Shown here piece after piece: positions 52,404 to 61,418 of a DNA stretch of 64,000 nt. The notes beneath the pieces were generated by a model. The model did no database searches. It was not told the DNA's origin and worked only from the letters and a program-made list of their open reading frames with translations. The DNA comes from Bacteroidia bacterium (GTDB lineage Bacteria > Bacteroidota > Bacteroidia > CAILMK01 > JBBDIG01), in NCBI GenBank assembly GCA_040880525.1, contig JBBDIG010000037.1, forward strand, positions 50,727 through 114,726. The letters are read 5' to 3'. How positions within the stretch are numbered: position 1 is the first letter of the stretch; each line of letters starts with the position of its first letter. The translations under genes and the position numbers were made by a program.

Positions 52404-52706
52404 ATGCCTAAGACCACCTTTCAAAGCCTTATTGAGGGACCGAAGCCGGTACTCATTGATTTTCATGCAGAGTGGTGCGGCCCGTGCAAATCCATGTCTC
52501 CGGTAATAAAGGATATTGCCGGGAAATATTCCGGAAAGGCCCGTGTCATTAAAATAGACATTGATAAAAACCCTGAAATTGCAAATCAATACCAGGTGCG
52601 GGGGGTTCCAACCTTTATGATTTTTAAAGAAGGAAAAATGGTTTGGCGTGAATCAGGCGCTATTCCGGCCGGTATGATCACAAAAGCCCTCGATCAATTT
52701 TCCTGA
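52404..52706 (+). CDS. Thioredoxin
   Basis: This 100-residue thioredoxin has the active site WCGPCK (Cys25 and Cys28) and the cis-Pro in GVPTFMIF. It has no signal peptide, so it is cytoplasmic. The spacing to fabD is 3 bases. It reduces disulfides in cytoplasmic proteins with electrons from thioredoxin reductase; the reductase is not in the window. Confidence 0.95.
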   Translation: MPKTTFQSLIEGPKPVLIDFHAEWCGPCKSMSPVIKDIAGKYSGKARVIKIDIDKNPEIANQYQVRGVPTFMIFKEGKMVWRESGAIPAGMITKALDQFS

Positions 52707-52739
52707 TCAAATATTTAATAAACAGAAAAACAGAATCCA

Positions 52740-53315
52740 ATGAATCTGAAGAAAAATTTGATGTTAGCGCCTTTTATTCTATTGATGCTGAGCGCCTGCA
52801 ATACGCCTCCGGATGACCGGCACAATGCGACTGATCCGCAGGTTACCGTACAGCATGAAGGAGACACACTGCCAGAAATGAGGCCTGAGGACAGGCCTGA
52901 ACCGGATTTTGTAACGGGAGAGGCGTATGAGGAAGAGTTTGCTCTCATCGTATTGGCGCAGGGAGAAAACATGCAGGAAATGCGTTATGACAGGGATACA
53001 CTGCGCGTTCCGGCTAAGCGTAAAATAATGCTAACGCTCAGAAATGAAGCAACTGACAGCTTTATGCAGCACAATATTGTCATTGTGCGGAGAGGTTCGA
53101 TAGAAGAGGTATCAATAGAAGGCGCCAGAGCAGCCGGCACCAGTTATGTTCCTCAAAATTCGAGAAATGTGGTGGCATTCTCAGAGGTTATTGGCCCGGG
53201 AGAATCGACCACGCTGGCGTTCAACGCACCAAAGCCAGGCACTTATGAATTCGTTTGTACTTATCCCGGCCATTGGCAGGCTATGCAGGGAATTTTCATC
53301 GTGGAGGAGCAATAA
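52740..53315 (+). CDS. Azurin/plastocyanin-like cupredoxin lipoprotein
   Basis: This 191-residue lipoprotein is a type 1 copper protein. Residues 1-20 end in a lipobox (LMLSAC), so the mature Cys20 should be lipidated and the protein anchored in a membrane facing the periplasm or cell surface. An acidic linker follows. The cupredoxin fold carries the copper ligands His in FMQHNIVIV, then Cys, His and Met in FVCTYPGHWQAMQG, the azurin-type C-x4-H-x4-M loop. It likely moves electrons in the periplasm, perhaps to an oxidase; no partner is adjacent. Confidence 0.88.
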   Translation: MNLKKNLMLAPFILLMLSACNTPPDDRHNATDPQVTVQHEGDTLPEMRPEDRPEPDFVTGEAYEEEFALIVLAQGENMQEMRYDRDTLRVPAKRKIMLTLRNEATDSFMQHNIVIVRRGSIEEVSIEGARAAGTSYVPQNSRNVVAFSEVIGPGESTTLAFNAPKPGTYEFVCTYPGHWQAMQGIFIVEEQ

Positions 53316-53471
53316 CGGCATTTGCTGAAATTCAAAAAGCTCAGGCCGGAATACAGGATCAGAATCATTATTAATTCAAGTCCGGCTCATCGGATGTAAC
53401 GGATTTCCTTGCTTATGGTCGATTTGACTTATTTTACAAAAATTAAAGATTACGTTCAGAATAAATTAAAA

Positions 53472-54281
53472 ATGGGAATTATTATTAAAAGCGAAAAACA
53501 GGTTGCAGGCATCAGGGAAAGTTGTATCCTGGCAGCCGACATCCTGGATTATATAGAGGAATTCGTGAAACCAGGGGTAACGACAGCTTTCCTGAACCGG
53601 AAAATTGAAGATTATATGGAAGCGCATAGTGCGCGGCCTGCAACGCTCAATTACAATGGCTACCCGGCAGCTTCATGCATTTCTTTAAATGAAGTGGTTT
53701 GTCATGGAATTCCCGGATCGCAGACGCTGAAGGACGGTGACATTCTGAATATTGATGTCACGCCCATCCTGAACGGATATTTTGGCGACACCAGCCGGAT
53801 GTATACGGTAGGCGAGATTTCTGAAGATGCCGGAAACCTTATTGCTGCTGCTAAAGAATGCCTTGACATTGGAATCCGTGAATGTTATCCCGGTAATTAT
53901 TTTGGAAATATCGGGTATAAAATAAAGGAGTATGCTGCCAGCCGTAATTATGGGGTGGTTTACGAATTCTGTGGACATGGCGTGGGTCTGAAATTCCACG
54001 AAGATCCGGAAGTGCCATTTGTGGCCGAAAAAGACAGCGGAAAAAAGATGAAGCCGGGAATGATCTTTACGGTGGAACCCATGATTAACCAGGGAAAGGC
54101 CCGTACAAAGGTGGACAAGCAGGATAAGTGGACCGCACGCACGATTGACGGAAAGCTCTCAGCACAGTTTGAACATACCATTTTGATTACTGAAAATGGA
54201 AATGAGGTACTGACAGATATACACGAAGAATATAATCAGGAAAAAATCGAAAATGCAGTCCACGGAGCAGCGCAGGTTTAA
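53472..54281 (+). CDS. map: Methionine aminopeptidase, type I
   Basis: This 269-residue enzyme removes the initiator Met from nascent proteins. The start at ATG 53472 (MGIIIKSEKQVAGIRES) is the family's normal one. The metal ligands are Asp in ILNIDVTPIL, Asp in GYFGDTSRM, His in EFCGHGVG, Glu in FTVEPMI and Glu in FEHTILITENG. The reading frame overlaps the following thioesterase gene by 29 bases. Confidence 0.96.
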   Translation: MGIIIKSEKQVAGIRESCILAADILDYIEEFVKPGVTTAFLNRKIEDYMEAHSARPATLNYNGYPAASCISLNEVVCHGIPGSQTLKDGDILNIDVTPILNGYFGDTSRMYTVGEISEDAGNLIAAAKECLDIGIRECYPGNYFGNIGYKIKEYAASRNYGVVYEFCGHGVGLKFHEDPEVPFVAEKDSGKKMKPGMIFTVEPMINQGKARTKVDKQDKWTARTIDGKLSAQFEHTILITENGNEVLTDIHEEYNQEKIENAVHGAAQV

Positions 54282-54768
54282 AAGCAGAAACCCGGAATTC
54301 AGAGCGCTTATTGCGAGAAAGCTCGAAGGCCAGGAGTTTATGCGGCACATTGGTTTCGAACTCACAGAAATAAACGAAGCCTATATTGAAGGCGAAGTGG
54401 GACTGCATAAATTCTTGCAGCAGCAGGACGGAATGGTGCATGGTGGCGTTACGGCCACACTTGCTGACATAGTTTGCGGTTTTGCTGCATTCTCCCTGGT
54501 GGAGCCGCATCAGTGCGTGGTAACGGCAGATCTCAAAATCTCCTACTTTAGTCCCGGACGCGGAGTCAAAGTAAAAGCACGCGGATGGGTTGTAAAACCG
54601 GGGAAAAAACTCCATTTCTGCGAAGGTGAGGTACTGGTGGTGGATGCGGAAGGCGGGGAGCAGGTCATCGCAAAAGCCAGTGCCATCATGGCTGTGCTTA
54701 CACCGCGAGAGCGCGGAGAGAACAGCAGGAATAAAGATAAGCAGGGAAGCAACGGCAGCACCCAATGA
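54253..54768 (+). CDS. Hot-dog fold (PaaI-like) acyl-CoA thioesterase
   Basis: This 171-residue thioesterase of the PaaI/YbgC-type 4HBT group contains GMVHGGVTATLADIV (the HGG motif) and the parallel strand VTADLKISYFSPGRG. It hydrolyses acyl-CoA, probably aromatic or fatty acyl. It overlaps map by 29 bases and the deaminase gene by ATGA, so it is part of an operon with map, a deaminase and rlmH. The C-terminal 20 residues (RERGENSRNKDKQG) are a polar tail beyond the domain. Confidence 0.87.
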   Translation: MQSTEQRRFKSRNPEFRALIARKLEGQEFMRHIGFELTEINEAYIEGEVGLHKFLQQQDGMVHGGVTATLADIVCGFAAFSLVEPHQCVVTADLKISYFSPGRGVKVKARGWVVKPGKKLHFCEGEVLVVDAEGGEQVIAKASAIMAVLTPRERGENSRNKDKQGSNGSTQ

Positions 54769-55241
54769 GTAGGGAAGTACTCCGGTATTTGAGGCAGGCT
54801 GCCGAAGTGGCGCTGCAAACCATGGAGGCCGGAATTGGCGGTCCTTTCGGAGCGATCATTATAAAAGACGGTGAGGTAATAGCCGCTTCGGGAAATGCAG
54901 TATTGCAGGAAAATGATCCCACAGCCCATGCGGAAGTTCAGGCGATCCGGAAGGCCTGCCGGGTGCTCGGCCGCTATCATCTTGACGACTGCACCTTGTA
55001 CGCAACCTGCGAACCCTGTCCCATGTGTCTTGGCGCTATTTACTGGGCGCGCATTCCAAAGGTGATTTATGGCAGTACCCGCCATGATGCCGAAAATGCC
55101 GGATTCATAGATCGTCTTTTGCTGGATGAAATGCAGAAACCGCCCTCAGAAAGATCGGTGAACATGACCCTGCAGCCACTGCCGGAAGCGCTGAACCTTT
55201 TCGAGGTATGGCGCCAGATTGAGGAAAAACGCACCTATTAA
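54765..55241 (+). CDS. Guanine-deaminase-like CMP/dCMP deaminase family protein
   Basis: This 158-residue zinc deaminase has the active-site motif HAEVQAIRKA (His55 and Glu57) and PCPMC (Cys85 and Cys88). The details GGPFGAIIIKDGEVIA, DPTAHAEV, CEPCPMCLGAIYWARI and a late FEVWRQIEEKR match the Bacillus-type guanine deaminase (GuaD) better than TadA, so it probably converts guanine to xanthine. Assignment within the superfamily rests on my reading of motifs. The gene is in an operon with the thioesterase and rlmH. Confidence 0.85.
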   Translation: MSREVLRYLRQAAEVALQTMEAGIGGPFGAIIIKDGEVIAASGNAVLQENDPTAHAEVQAIRKACRVLGRYHLDDCTLYATCEPCPMCLGAIYWARIPKVIYGSTRHDAENAGFIDRLLLDEMQKPPSERSVNMTLQPLPEALNLFEVWRQIEEKRTY

Positions 55242-55249
55242 TTTCCGCT

Positions 55250-55720
55250 ATGAAAATAGCTTTTTGGGCAACGGGCGTTACAGCAAATAATTATCTGAAT
55301 GAAGGGATAGAAAAATATGCCGCGCGCATTGGCCGCTACACAAGTTTTGAAATGCAGGAAATAATAATTGCAGGTAAAAAGCGGTCACAAAATCCTGAGC
55401 AGGTACGGGAGACCGAAAAGGATGCGGTGCTGAAGCGGTTGCAGAATACAGATCATTTGGTACTGCTGGATGAACGGGGAAATCAATATACCTCACGCCA
55501 GTTTTCGCAATACCTGCAGCAGTTGTTGAATCATGTTTCCGGCCGCATGGTCTTTCTTGCTGGCGGGGCCCACGGCTTCCACGAGCAACTATACGAGCGG
55601 AAACAAGCGATGCTGGCGCTTTCAGCCATGACGATGCCCCACGATTTGGTGCGGGTAGTCTTTTTAGAGCAGCTCTACCGGGCTTTCTCCATTTTGGGAA
55701 ATGAACCCTATCATCATTGA
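55250..55720 (+). CDS. rlmH: 23S rRNA (pseudouridine-1915-N3)-methyltransferase
   Basis: This 156-residue RlmH methylates pseudouridine 1915 in 23S rRNA helix 69. The SPOUT knot region is visible as VLLDERGNQYTSRQFSQ, VFLAGGAHGFHEQLYERK and the C-terminal LSAMTMPHDLVRVVFLEQLY, RAFSILGNEPYHH. Length and ending are exactly those of the family. It starts 8 bases after the deaminase stop and closes that operon. Confidence 0.97.
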   Translation: MKIAFWATGVTANNYLNEGIEKYAARIGRYTSFEMQEIIIAGKKRSQNPEQVRETEKDAVLKRLQNTDHLVLLDERGNQYTSRQFSQYLQQLLNHVSGRMVFLAGGAHGFHEQLYERKQAMLALSAMTMPHDLVRVVFLEQLYRAFSILGNEPYHH

Positions 55721-55816
55721 GGCTGTGGTTTTTTACGCAAAACATGAAGGTGCTACGATCCACCGGAATAGAGCGTAATAAAATTTAATTGAAAATACCC
55801 GCCTTATATTTGGCAA

Positions 55817-58135
55817 ATGAGATTTTGTATTTTAAAAGTTTTCTTGCCTTTAATATTTTTAATTCCTTTTTCAGGAGTGGCCGGAGAAACCCATTCAATC
55901 TCGGGAAAAGTACTCGAAGCCGGCACTGACAGCATATTGGCGAACGCAGAGATCCTTCTGCTGAAAGATCGGCATATTCAGTATAAAACTACCTTCAGTT
56001 CTGCAGAAGGAAATTTCAGGTTGCGGGCGGAAGCCGGTACCTATAATCTTGTGGTGTTATCGTCAGAACATAAAGCTTTTAATATTCAATTAAAATTAAT
56101 CAGCGATACGGTTCTGCTTCTCAGGCTGGAACCGCTGCAATATGAGTTGCGGGAAGCGGTAATATCCGGAAAGCGAATTGGAGACCCGGTAAAGGCTCCT
56201 CAAATGGGCATGGAAAAAATGGCAGGCAAAGAGGTAGAGAAAATCCCATCCATCCTGGGCGAACCTGACGTTATAAAAGCGCTGCAAACCTTACCGGGTG
56301 TGCAGGGCGGGGGAGAGGGCAGTTCCGGTTTTTTTGTGCGCGGAGGCAGCCACGACCAGAATCTGTTTTTGCTGGATAATGTGCATCTCTACCAGGTGAA
56401 CCATCTTTTAGGATTGCTCAGCGTTTTTAATGCAGATATCGTAGACAATGTCACGTTATACAAAGGCGATTTTCCTGCTCAATATGGTGGCCGGTTGTCG
56501 TCAGTGATGGCCGTAGAAACACGGGATGGAAATCGGGATTCGGTGGTGGCGTCAGCAGCGGTTGGCCTCATAGCCTCCAAACTCACCGTGGAAGGTCCGC
56601 TGAAAAAGGGCCAGAGCAATTTCCTGATTTCCGGACGCAGAACTTACGCTGATCTTGTGACCCGTTCTATCAATTGGTTTAGCCGAAATAAAGAATCCTA
56701 CCAGCCGCTTCCAAATTATAATTTCCATGATTTGAACGGGAAATTTTCATTTAATTTAAATGATAAAAATATACTGCAGTTCAATGGATATTATGGTGAT
56801 GATTATCTTTATCTGCGTACGGAAGAGGGGTTGGACTATTTTAATAAATGGGGAAATACCATGATCTCGCTGGCCTGGAAAAGTGAAATTTCCAAGAATA
56901 CGAGTTCCCGTGTGGATGTATTTAATACCCGCTACCGCTACTCAATAGAGAGCAATACGGATGGATATATATCATTATTAAAATCCAATATTTCTGATTT
57001 GGGAGTAAAAGTTGGATTTTTTAATACCACGTTTTCAAATCATAAAATTTCTTTTGGTGGTGAATTAATTGACCATCATTTTTTCCCGCAAGAGGTAGAA
57101 GTGGAAATCTCCGGGCTGAATGTGCATTCGATTACCGGCTCGGATCACCGGAGCCAATCGGCTGCTGTGTATATAAATGACCAATGGAAGGCGCTGCGGT
57201 GGCTGGAACTGAGCGGAGGTCTGCGACTTAGCGCTTATTCTTATGGCAGTACTCGCTATCTGAATCCGGAGCCACGGCTCAGCACAAGCATGCGGCTTCA
57301 CCAGAAGGTATATTACAAAATGGCGTATGCGCGCATGAATCAGTATTCGCACCTCATCTCAAATTCGCGCACCTCCTTCCCAACTGATATTTGGTATCCG
57401 GCTACAGACGTAATTCCATTTCAGCGGTCCGACCAGGTTTCAGCCGGATTCCACATTAAATTGGGTAGCCAATGGCTGCTTACAGAAGAGGTGTATTATA
57501 AATGGATGAATGGCGTAGTGGAATATGCGCCCGGAGCCGACATTCTTTTCCAGCCTGACCTTGCGGGCCAAATGGTGACCGGCACCGGCTGGAGTTATGG
57601 CAACGAATTCCTCCTGAAAAAATCGCGCGGCCGCCTGACCGGCTGCCTGGCCTACACGCTCTCATGGGCTAAGCGGCAGTTTGTCGAGAAAAACCTGGGC
57701 CGCACCTTTTTCGCAAATTATGATCGCAGGCACGTAATCAACCTCACCGGGAGCTATGAGTTAAATGAGCGCACAGAAATTGGCATCAACTGGGAATTTG
57801 CGAGTGGCAATCCGGGAACGTTGCCGGTGGGGAGGTATAGTCTATTTGGTAGAAATCGTCCTTATGGGGCCATGAGTACTTATATTATTACTTATACTGA
57901 TATAAATAATATTCGCTTACCAGCCTTCCATCATCTTGATCTCAGCCTAAACCGGAAATTTTCTGAAAGAAGCTCATTATTAATTTCAATTTATAATGTC
58001 TACTATAGGAGAAATCCTTTTTATCTGTTAATGAAAGCGCAACGTGATGACAATAATCAAATTACTGGTTTTAGAGCCGAGAAAGTATCGTTATTACCAT
58101 TAATACCTTCAATAACCTATAAACGAAAATTTTAA
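55817..58135 (+). CDS. TonB-dependent outer-membrane receptor with CarboxypepD_reg-like domain
   Basis: This is a 772-residue outer-membrane receptor. A signal peptide (about residues 1-23) is followed by a carboxypeptidase-regulatory-like domain (about 25-110, SGKVLEAGTDSILANAEIL) and the plug domain (LQTLPGVQGGGEGSSGFFVR, then NLFLLDNVHLYQVNHLLGL). A 22-strand-type beta-barrel ends in aromatic PSITYKRKF. It is coupled to the next gene, a DUF4249 lipoprotein (overlap of one base); this is a recurrent pair in Bacteroidota. The ligand is unknown. A TATATTTG promoter-like element lies at 55805-55812, very near the start. Confidence 0.92.
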   Translation: MRFCILKVFLPLIFLIPFSGVAGETHSISGKVLEAGTDSILANAEILLLKDRHIQYKTTFSSAEGNFRLRAEAGTYNLVVLSSEHKAFNIQLKLISDTVLLLRLEPLQYELREAVISGKRIGDPVKAPQMGMEKMAGKEVEKIPSILGEPDVIKALQTLPGVQGGGEGSSGFFVRGGSHDQNLFLLDNVHLYQVNHLLGLLSVFNADIVDNVTLYKGDFPAQYGGRLSSVMAVETRDGNRDSVVASAAVGLIASKLTVEGPLKKGQSNFLISGRRTYADLVTRSINWFSRNKESYQPLPNYNFHDLNGKFSFNLNDKNILQFNGYYGDDYLYLRTEEGLDYFNKWGNTMISLAWKSEISKNTSSRVDVFNTRYRYSIESNTDGYISLLKSNISDLGVKVGFFNTTFSNHKISFGGELIDHHFFPQEVEVEISGLNVHSITGSDHRSQSAAVYINDQWKALRWLELSGGLRLSAYSYGSTRYLNPEPRLSTSMRLHQKVYYKMAYARMNQYSHLISNSRTSFPTDIWYPATDVIPFQRSDQVSAGFHIKLGSQWLLTEEVYYKWMNGVVEYAPGADILFQPDLAGQMVTGTGWSYGNEFLLKKSRGRLTGCLAYTLSWAKRQFVEKNLGRTFFANYDRRHVINLTGSYELNERTEIGINWEFASGNPGTLPVGRYSLFGRNRPYGAMSTYIITYTDINNIRLPAFHHLDLSLNRKFSERSSLLISIYNVYYRRNPFYLLMKAQRDDNNQITGFRAEKVSLLPLIPSITYKRKF

Positions 58136-58899
58136 TGCGAATGCGATCTATACTATTATTTTTGATTATTTTATCTTTCAACTCCTGTGAAATGCAACAG
58201 GAAGTAGAAATTAAATTACCGGATTACCAGGAGCAGTATGCGGTAGAGTGTTATCTTAATCCGGGATTTCCGTATCAGTTGTTTTTATCCAAAACCCAGG
58301 CATTTTCTGATACAGTTCCTTTTGCAATGGTATCGGGTGCTTTTGTGGTGATTAAAAGTAATAATACCGAAATTATACTTTTTGAAACGACCCCTGGGGT
58401 TTATGAGTCGGCCGATACTGTGCCAATGGACTATGACAATATGTATTTCCTGGAAATAGAAACAGCAACAGGCGAACGAATTTCAAGTAGCACTAGTATA
58501 ATTCCTCCTGCTGTGGTGGATTCTGTGCAAACATTTTATGGGCAAACTGATGAAGCTGCAATTGTTATTTTTTTTACTGATACTTCACACTATAGCGAGT
58601 ATTTTCTTTTGAATATATTCTCTGATCAAAGCCATATTGACTATTTTTCTAAAGGAGAATATAATGGAAGTTCCACTCCTTATGTGTCTCCTTTCCGATA
58701 TGAGAAGGGGGATGAACTGGGCGTTGAAGTAAGCTCCATATCGAAGGAATATTACGAGTTCATAAGAAGCTATAAAATGGCGCAAGAGTCAAATAACCGA
58801 CCTATAACAGAGCCTCCTTTTTTACAATCAAATATAGTTGGGGGTACCGGGATTTTTACCGGTTATTCCTTAAGCTTAAGAATTATAGTGGTAGAGTGA
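58135..58899 (+). CDS. DUF4249 lipoprotein
   Basis: This 254-residue lipoprotein has a signal peptide of about 18 residues with a lipobox (ILSFNSC). The mature part is a DUF4249 domain, seen in YAVECYLNPGFPYQLFLSKT, GVYESADTVPMDYDNMYFLE and IIPPAVVDSVQ. It overlaps the TonB receptor stop by one base (TAATG), and the pair is likely co-expressed. DUF4249 proteins are thought to be accessory surface lipoproteins of their receptors, by analogy with SusD; direct evidence is lacking. Confidence 0.88.
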   Translation: MRMRSILLFLIILSFNSCEMQQEVEIKLPDYQEQYAVECYLNPGFPYQLFLSKTQAFSDTVPFAMVSGAFVVIKSNNTEIILFETTPGVYESADTVPMDYDNMYFLEIETATGERISSSTSIIPPAVVDSVQTFYGQTDEAAIVIFFTDTSHYSEYFLLNIFSDQSHIDYFSKGEYNGSSTPYVSPFRYEKGDELGVEVSSISKEYYEFIRSYKMAQESNNRPITEPPFLQSNIVGGTGIFTGYSLSLRIIVVE

Positions 58900-58910
58900 A
58901 GATTTTAATT

Positions 58911-59729
58911 TTACCCAATAATGTCGCTTCTTAATGTTGCTGTACGGTCTCCCCATTTTTCTTCTAGGGTAATAAAATTATCCTGATCTGCAAAGGGTTC
59001 ACGATTTGACCGCAGTGTTAAACGTTGGAAATGGTGTATATAAATACCCATAGCAAGCTGAATTGGTTTGATGTCTCCTTTTTCAATAGATCTCACTTTT
59101 ACCCGGTTGAAAAGATCAAAGTCGCTGCCCAATATCCGATTGTCCCAGTGGCCAATTTTATCAAGCACATTCTTTTTCATTATAATGCAAGAGCCACTAT
59201 AGCCTTCTATGGTATTATAGCCAAATTTTTCAAAGCGTTGCTCTCCAAATTTATCGAGGTCGCGATACATTAACCATAGCATTAATTTCAGCATAGGATA
59301 GCCTGTACCGAGGGTTTTATGAATCGGATTTTTAGAACGCTTCCATCTCCTGCTCATTATTTTATGGGCCTCTTTTGATTCCAAATGATCGTTGGTGGCA
59401 AAAGAAGCCACTTCAATTTGGTTATCCTCCATTAGCTTAAGTATCCGAGTATCCCAATTTCGGGTTACAATGATGTCATTGTTGAAAAATGCGAGATGGT
59501 TAAACTGAGCTACTGCAATTCCTTGATTCTGACAGTGCGGATAGCTATAGTTAGCATTGTTTGTAATTATTTTATCGGCATTTGCTGTAAAATATTCCCT
59601 GGAGCCATCTGTAGAGTTATTATCTACTACAATAAGCTCAAAAGGAAGTTTGGTTTTCTCTCTGAGATTCTCAAGGAACAGCTTATTCATTCCAAGCTGA
59701 TTATGGACAGAAGTGATGATACTGATCAT
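58911..59729 (-). CDS. Glycosyltransferase family 2
   Basis: This 272-residue GT-A transferase starts MISIITSVHNQLGMNKLFLE and has ELIVVDNNSTDGSREYF, the Asp motif HLAFFNNDIIVTRNWD (about residue 85) and the acceptor-site region SCIIMKKNVLDKIGHWD followed by LGSDFDLFNRV. The sequence is AT-rich in comparison with neighbours. It is followed on the same strand by a GT4 gene (upstream in transcription order), so the two may work together in glycan synthesis. Confidence 0.88.
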   Translation of the reverse strand: MISIITSVHNQLGMNKLFLENLREKTKLPFELIVVDNNSTDGSREYFTANADKIITNNANYSYPHCQNQGIAVAQFNHLAFFNNDIIVTRNWDTRILKLMEDNQIEVASFATNDHLESKEAHKIMSRRWKRSKNPIHKTLGTGYPMLKLMLWLMYRDLDKFGEQRFEKFGYNTIEGYSGSCIIMKKNVLDKIGHWDNRILGSDFDLFNRVKVRSIEKGDIKPIQLAMGIYIHHFQRLTLRSNREPFADQDNFITLEEKWGDRTATLRSDIIG

Positions 59730-59860
59730 CTATTTAGGCTTGATGATTTTAAGTTTTTAAAAGTTGTAATTTTAAATCTATCTAAGTTAAGAAAATTTTG
59801 ATTGATTCAAGATATATGTTTTAAGCGAAAGATAAGGCTGCCAACTCTGTCATACCCTCC

Positions 59861-60823
59861 TTAATCCAGGATAGGAAGCAGCTCTTGCTTTTTTTGAATT
59901 AGTGCTTTAGGTAGTTGGGTGTTAAGAGTTTTTCCTGCTATGATCTTTTCAAACAGAGAAATATATTTTTTGGTCATTCTCATTGAATTAAATTTTTCTA
60001 CAATGTATTCATGGCATTTTTTACGATCAAATTCACCACTATTTTTTATGGCTTCGACTAGCTCTGAGTAGCTGTTGGAAAGAAAGCCAACTTCATCGTG
60101 AACAATCTCCGGCAGGGAGCCATAGGTTGTACCAAATACCGGACAGCCGAAATAAAGGCTTTCTAAAATAGCTAATCCTTGAGGCTCATGCCACCTGACG
60201 GGGAAGAGAAGAGCATCGGTTTTCTGTAGGACTTCATTCTTTTTATGGCCTCCTATCATTCCATAGTATTTTGTTCTGCCCCAAATGTCAAATCCCCTTC
60301 CTCCGATTACAGCGAGTTTCTTATCCGCTCTTCTTGCTAATTTAATGCAGCCCCTTAGATTTTTTTCTCGTCTACTTGCTTTTCCTAAAAAGAGCAGATG
60401 TTGTCGGGGAGTTGATAAATTCACCTTTCCCAGCAGATTAAAATCAAGTCCATTTGGAACAAATTGGTTTGATCCATGTCGTTCAGCATGATTTCGCGAA
60501 ACAAAGACTGCATTAATATCAAATGTTTCATTCGGTTTACCATTTCCATGAATGGTGAACATGACCGGTTTTTCCGTGATTGGCGTATTCAATAATACAT
60601 GGGAATGTATTACATCTACATCTGGAGGAATTTGATTATTCAGCGGCAATGATGGATCATATATCCTTACTTCGGCAAATGGGCATTCAGAACCCTTTCC
60701 CGCAAGATAAACAACGTTATGCCCCAAAGCTGTCAAGTCTTTTCCCTCAGACCATAGCACACGCTGAGTGCCGCCATAATGTAGCACCGGAATTTTTCCG
60801 TTATATATTATAAGTATTTTCAC
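59861..60823 (-). CDS. Glycosyltransferase family 4
   Basis: This GT-B transferase is of about 320 residues. The N-terminal domain has the pattern IIYNGKIPVLHYGGTQRVLW, and the donor-binding domain has FVPNGLDFNLLGKV, LFLGKASRREKNLRG, DALLFPVRWHEPQGLAILES and VFGTTYGSLPEIV. The start is uncertain: GTG at 60823 gives a compact family-like N-terminus, and a TTG at 60847 would add eight residues. It probably transfers a sugar to a lipid-linked or polysaccharide acceptor. Confidence 0.86.
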   Translation of the reverse strand: MKILIIYNGKIPVLHYGGTQRVLWSEGKDLTALGHNVVYLAGKGSECPFAEVRIYDPSLPLNNQIPPDVDVIHSHVLLNTPITEKPVMFTIHGNGKPNETFDINAVFVSRNHAERHGSNQFVPNGLDFNLLGKVNLSTPRQHLLFLGKASRREKNLRGCIKLARRADKKLAVIGGRGFDIWGRTKYYGMIGGHKKNEVLQKTDALLFPVRWHEPQGLAILESLYFGCPVFGTTYGSLPEIVHDEVGFLSNSYSELVEAIKNSGEFDRKKCHEYIVEKFNSMRMTKKYISLFEKIIAGKTLNTQLPKALIQKKQELLPILD

Positions 60824-61002
60824 TTGGACAATATTAAACTTCGGCAAGCAAAGAAAAGAATCAGAAATTTTAATACGCTGCAGGAACTCGTCTTAAAATT
60901 ATTAAGATTATTATTCGGGTGAAAAGCTACTCCCGCTTGTGGTGAGATGGTTTCAAATCTATTTCTTTTTCTGCTATCTTGTGCTTCCATGAACATTTTA
61001 GG

Positions 61003-61368
61003 ATGAAGAAAGATCACTTGGATACCGGCAGGGACGGGGAGAGGCTGGCGATTGATTTCCTTGTGCGTAAAGGCTATACAATTCGCACTACCAATTTTCG
61101 CTTTGGAAGAACGGAAGTGGACATTATTTGCCAAAAGGACGACCTTATCATTTTTGTGGAGGTGAAGGCACGAAGGAGCCACGTTCATGGATTCCCGGAG
61201 GAAGCGGTGAACGATCGTAAACAGGAGGTGATTGGAGAGGTGGCCGAGGAGTATATTCTCTCCAATGGCCTGAAGAATGAAATTCGCTTTGATGTGATTT
61301 CCATTTTGTATCGGGGTCGCAATTCAGAGATATACCATATAGAGGATGCATTTTATCCTGGCGGATGA
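61003..61368 (+). CDS. YraN family (UPF0102) nuclease-like protein
   Basis: This 121-residue protein has the UPF0102 fold. The conserved segment is GRTEVDIICQKDDLIIFVEV followed by KAR, the D-x-E-x-K type nuclease core (Asp and Glu at about 47 and 59). It starts at ATG 61003, and the final residues DAFYPGG are normal for Bacteroidota members. YraN proteins are predicted nucleases related to Holliday junction resolvases; the function is not firmly known. The prfB gene follows after 50 bases. Confidence 0.93.
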   Translation: MKKDHLDTGRDGERLAIDFLVRKGYTIRTTNFRFGRTEVDIICQKDDLIIFVEVKARRSHVHGFPEEAVNDRKQEVIGEVAEEYILSNGLKNEIRFDVISILYRGRNSEIYHIEDAFYPGG

Positions 61369-61382
61369 AAGGAGAAACCGCA

Positions 61383-61413
61383 TTGCGCAAGGGGTAAATA
61401 TTGGATAATTTTG
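61383..61413 (+). promoter_or_regulatory. Bacteroidota-type promoter of prfB
   Basis: TTG (61383-61385), a 20-base spacer and TAATTTTG (61406-61413) fit the Bacteroidota consensus. The start codon is only 5 bases beyond the -7 element, so transcription may begin at or very near the ATG, giving a leaderless or near-leaderless mRNA. Confidence 0.55.
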
Positions 61414-61418
61414 CAGCT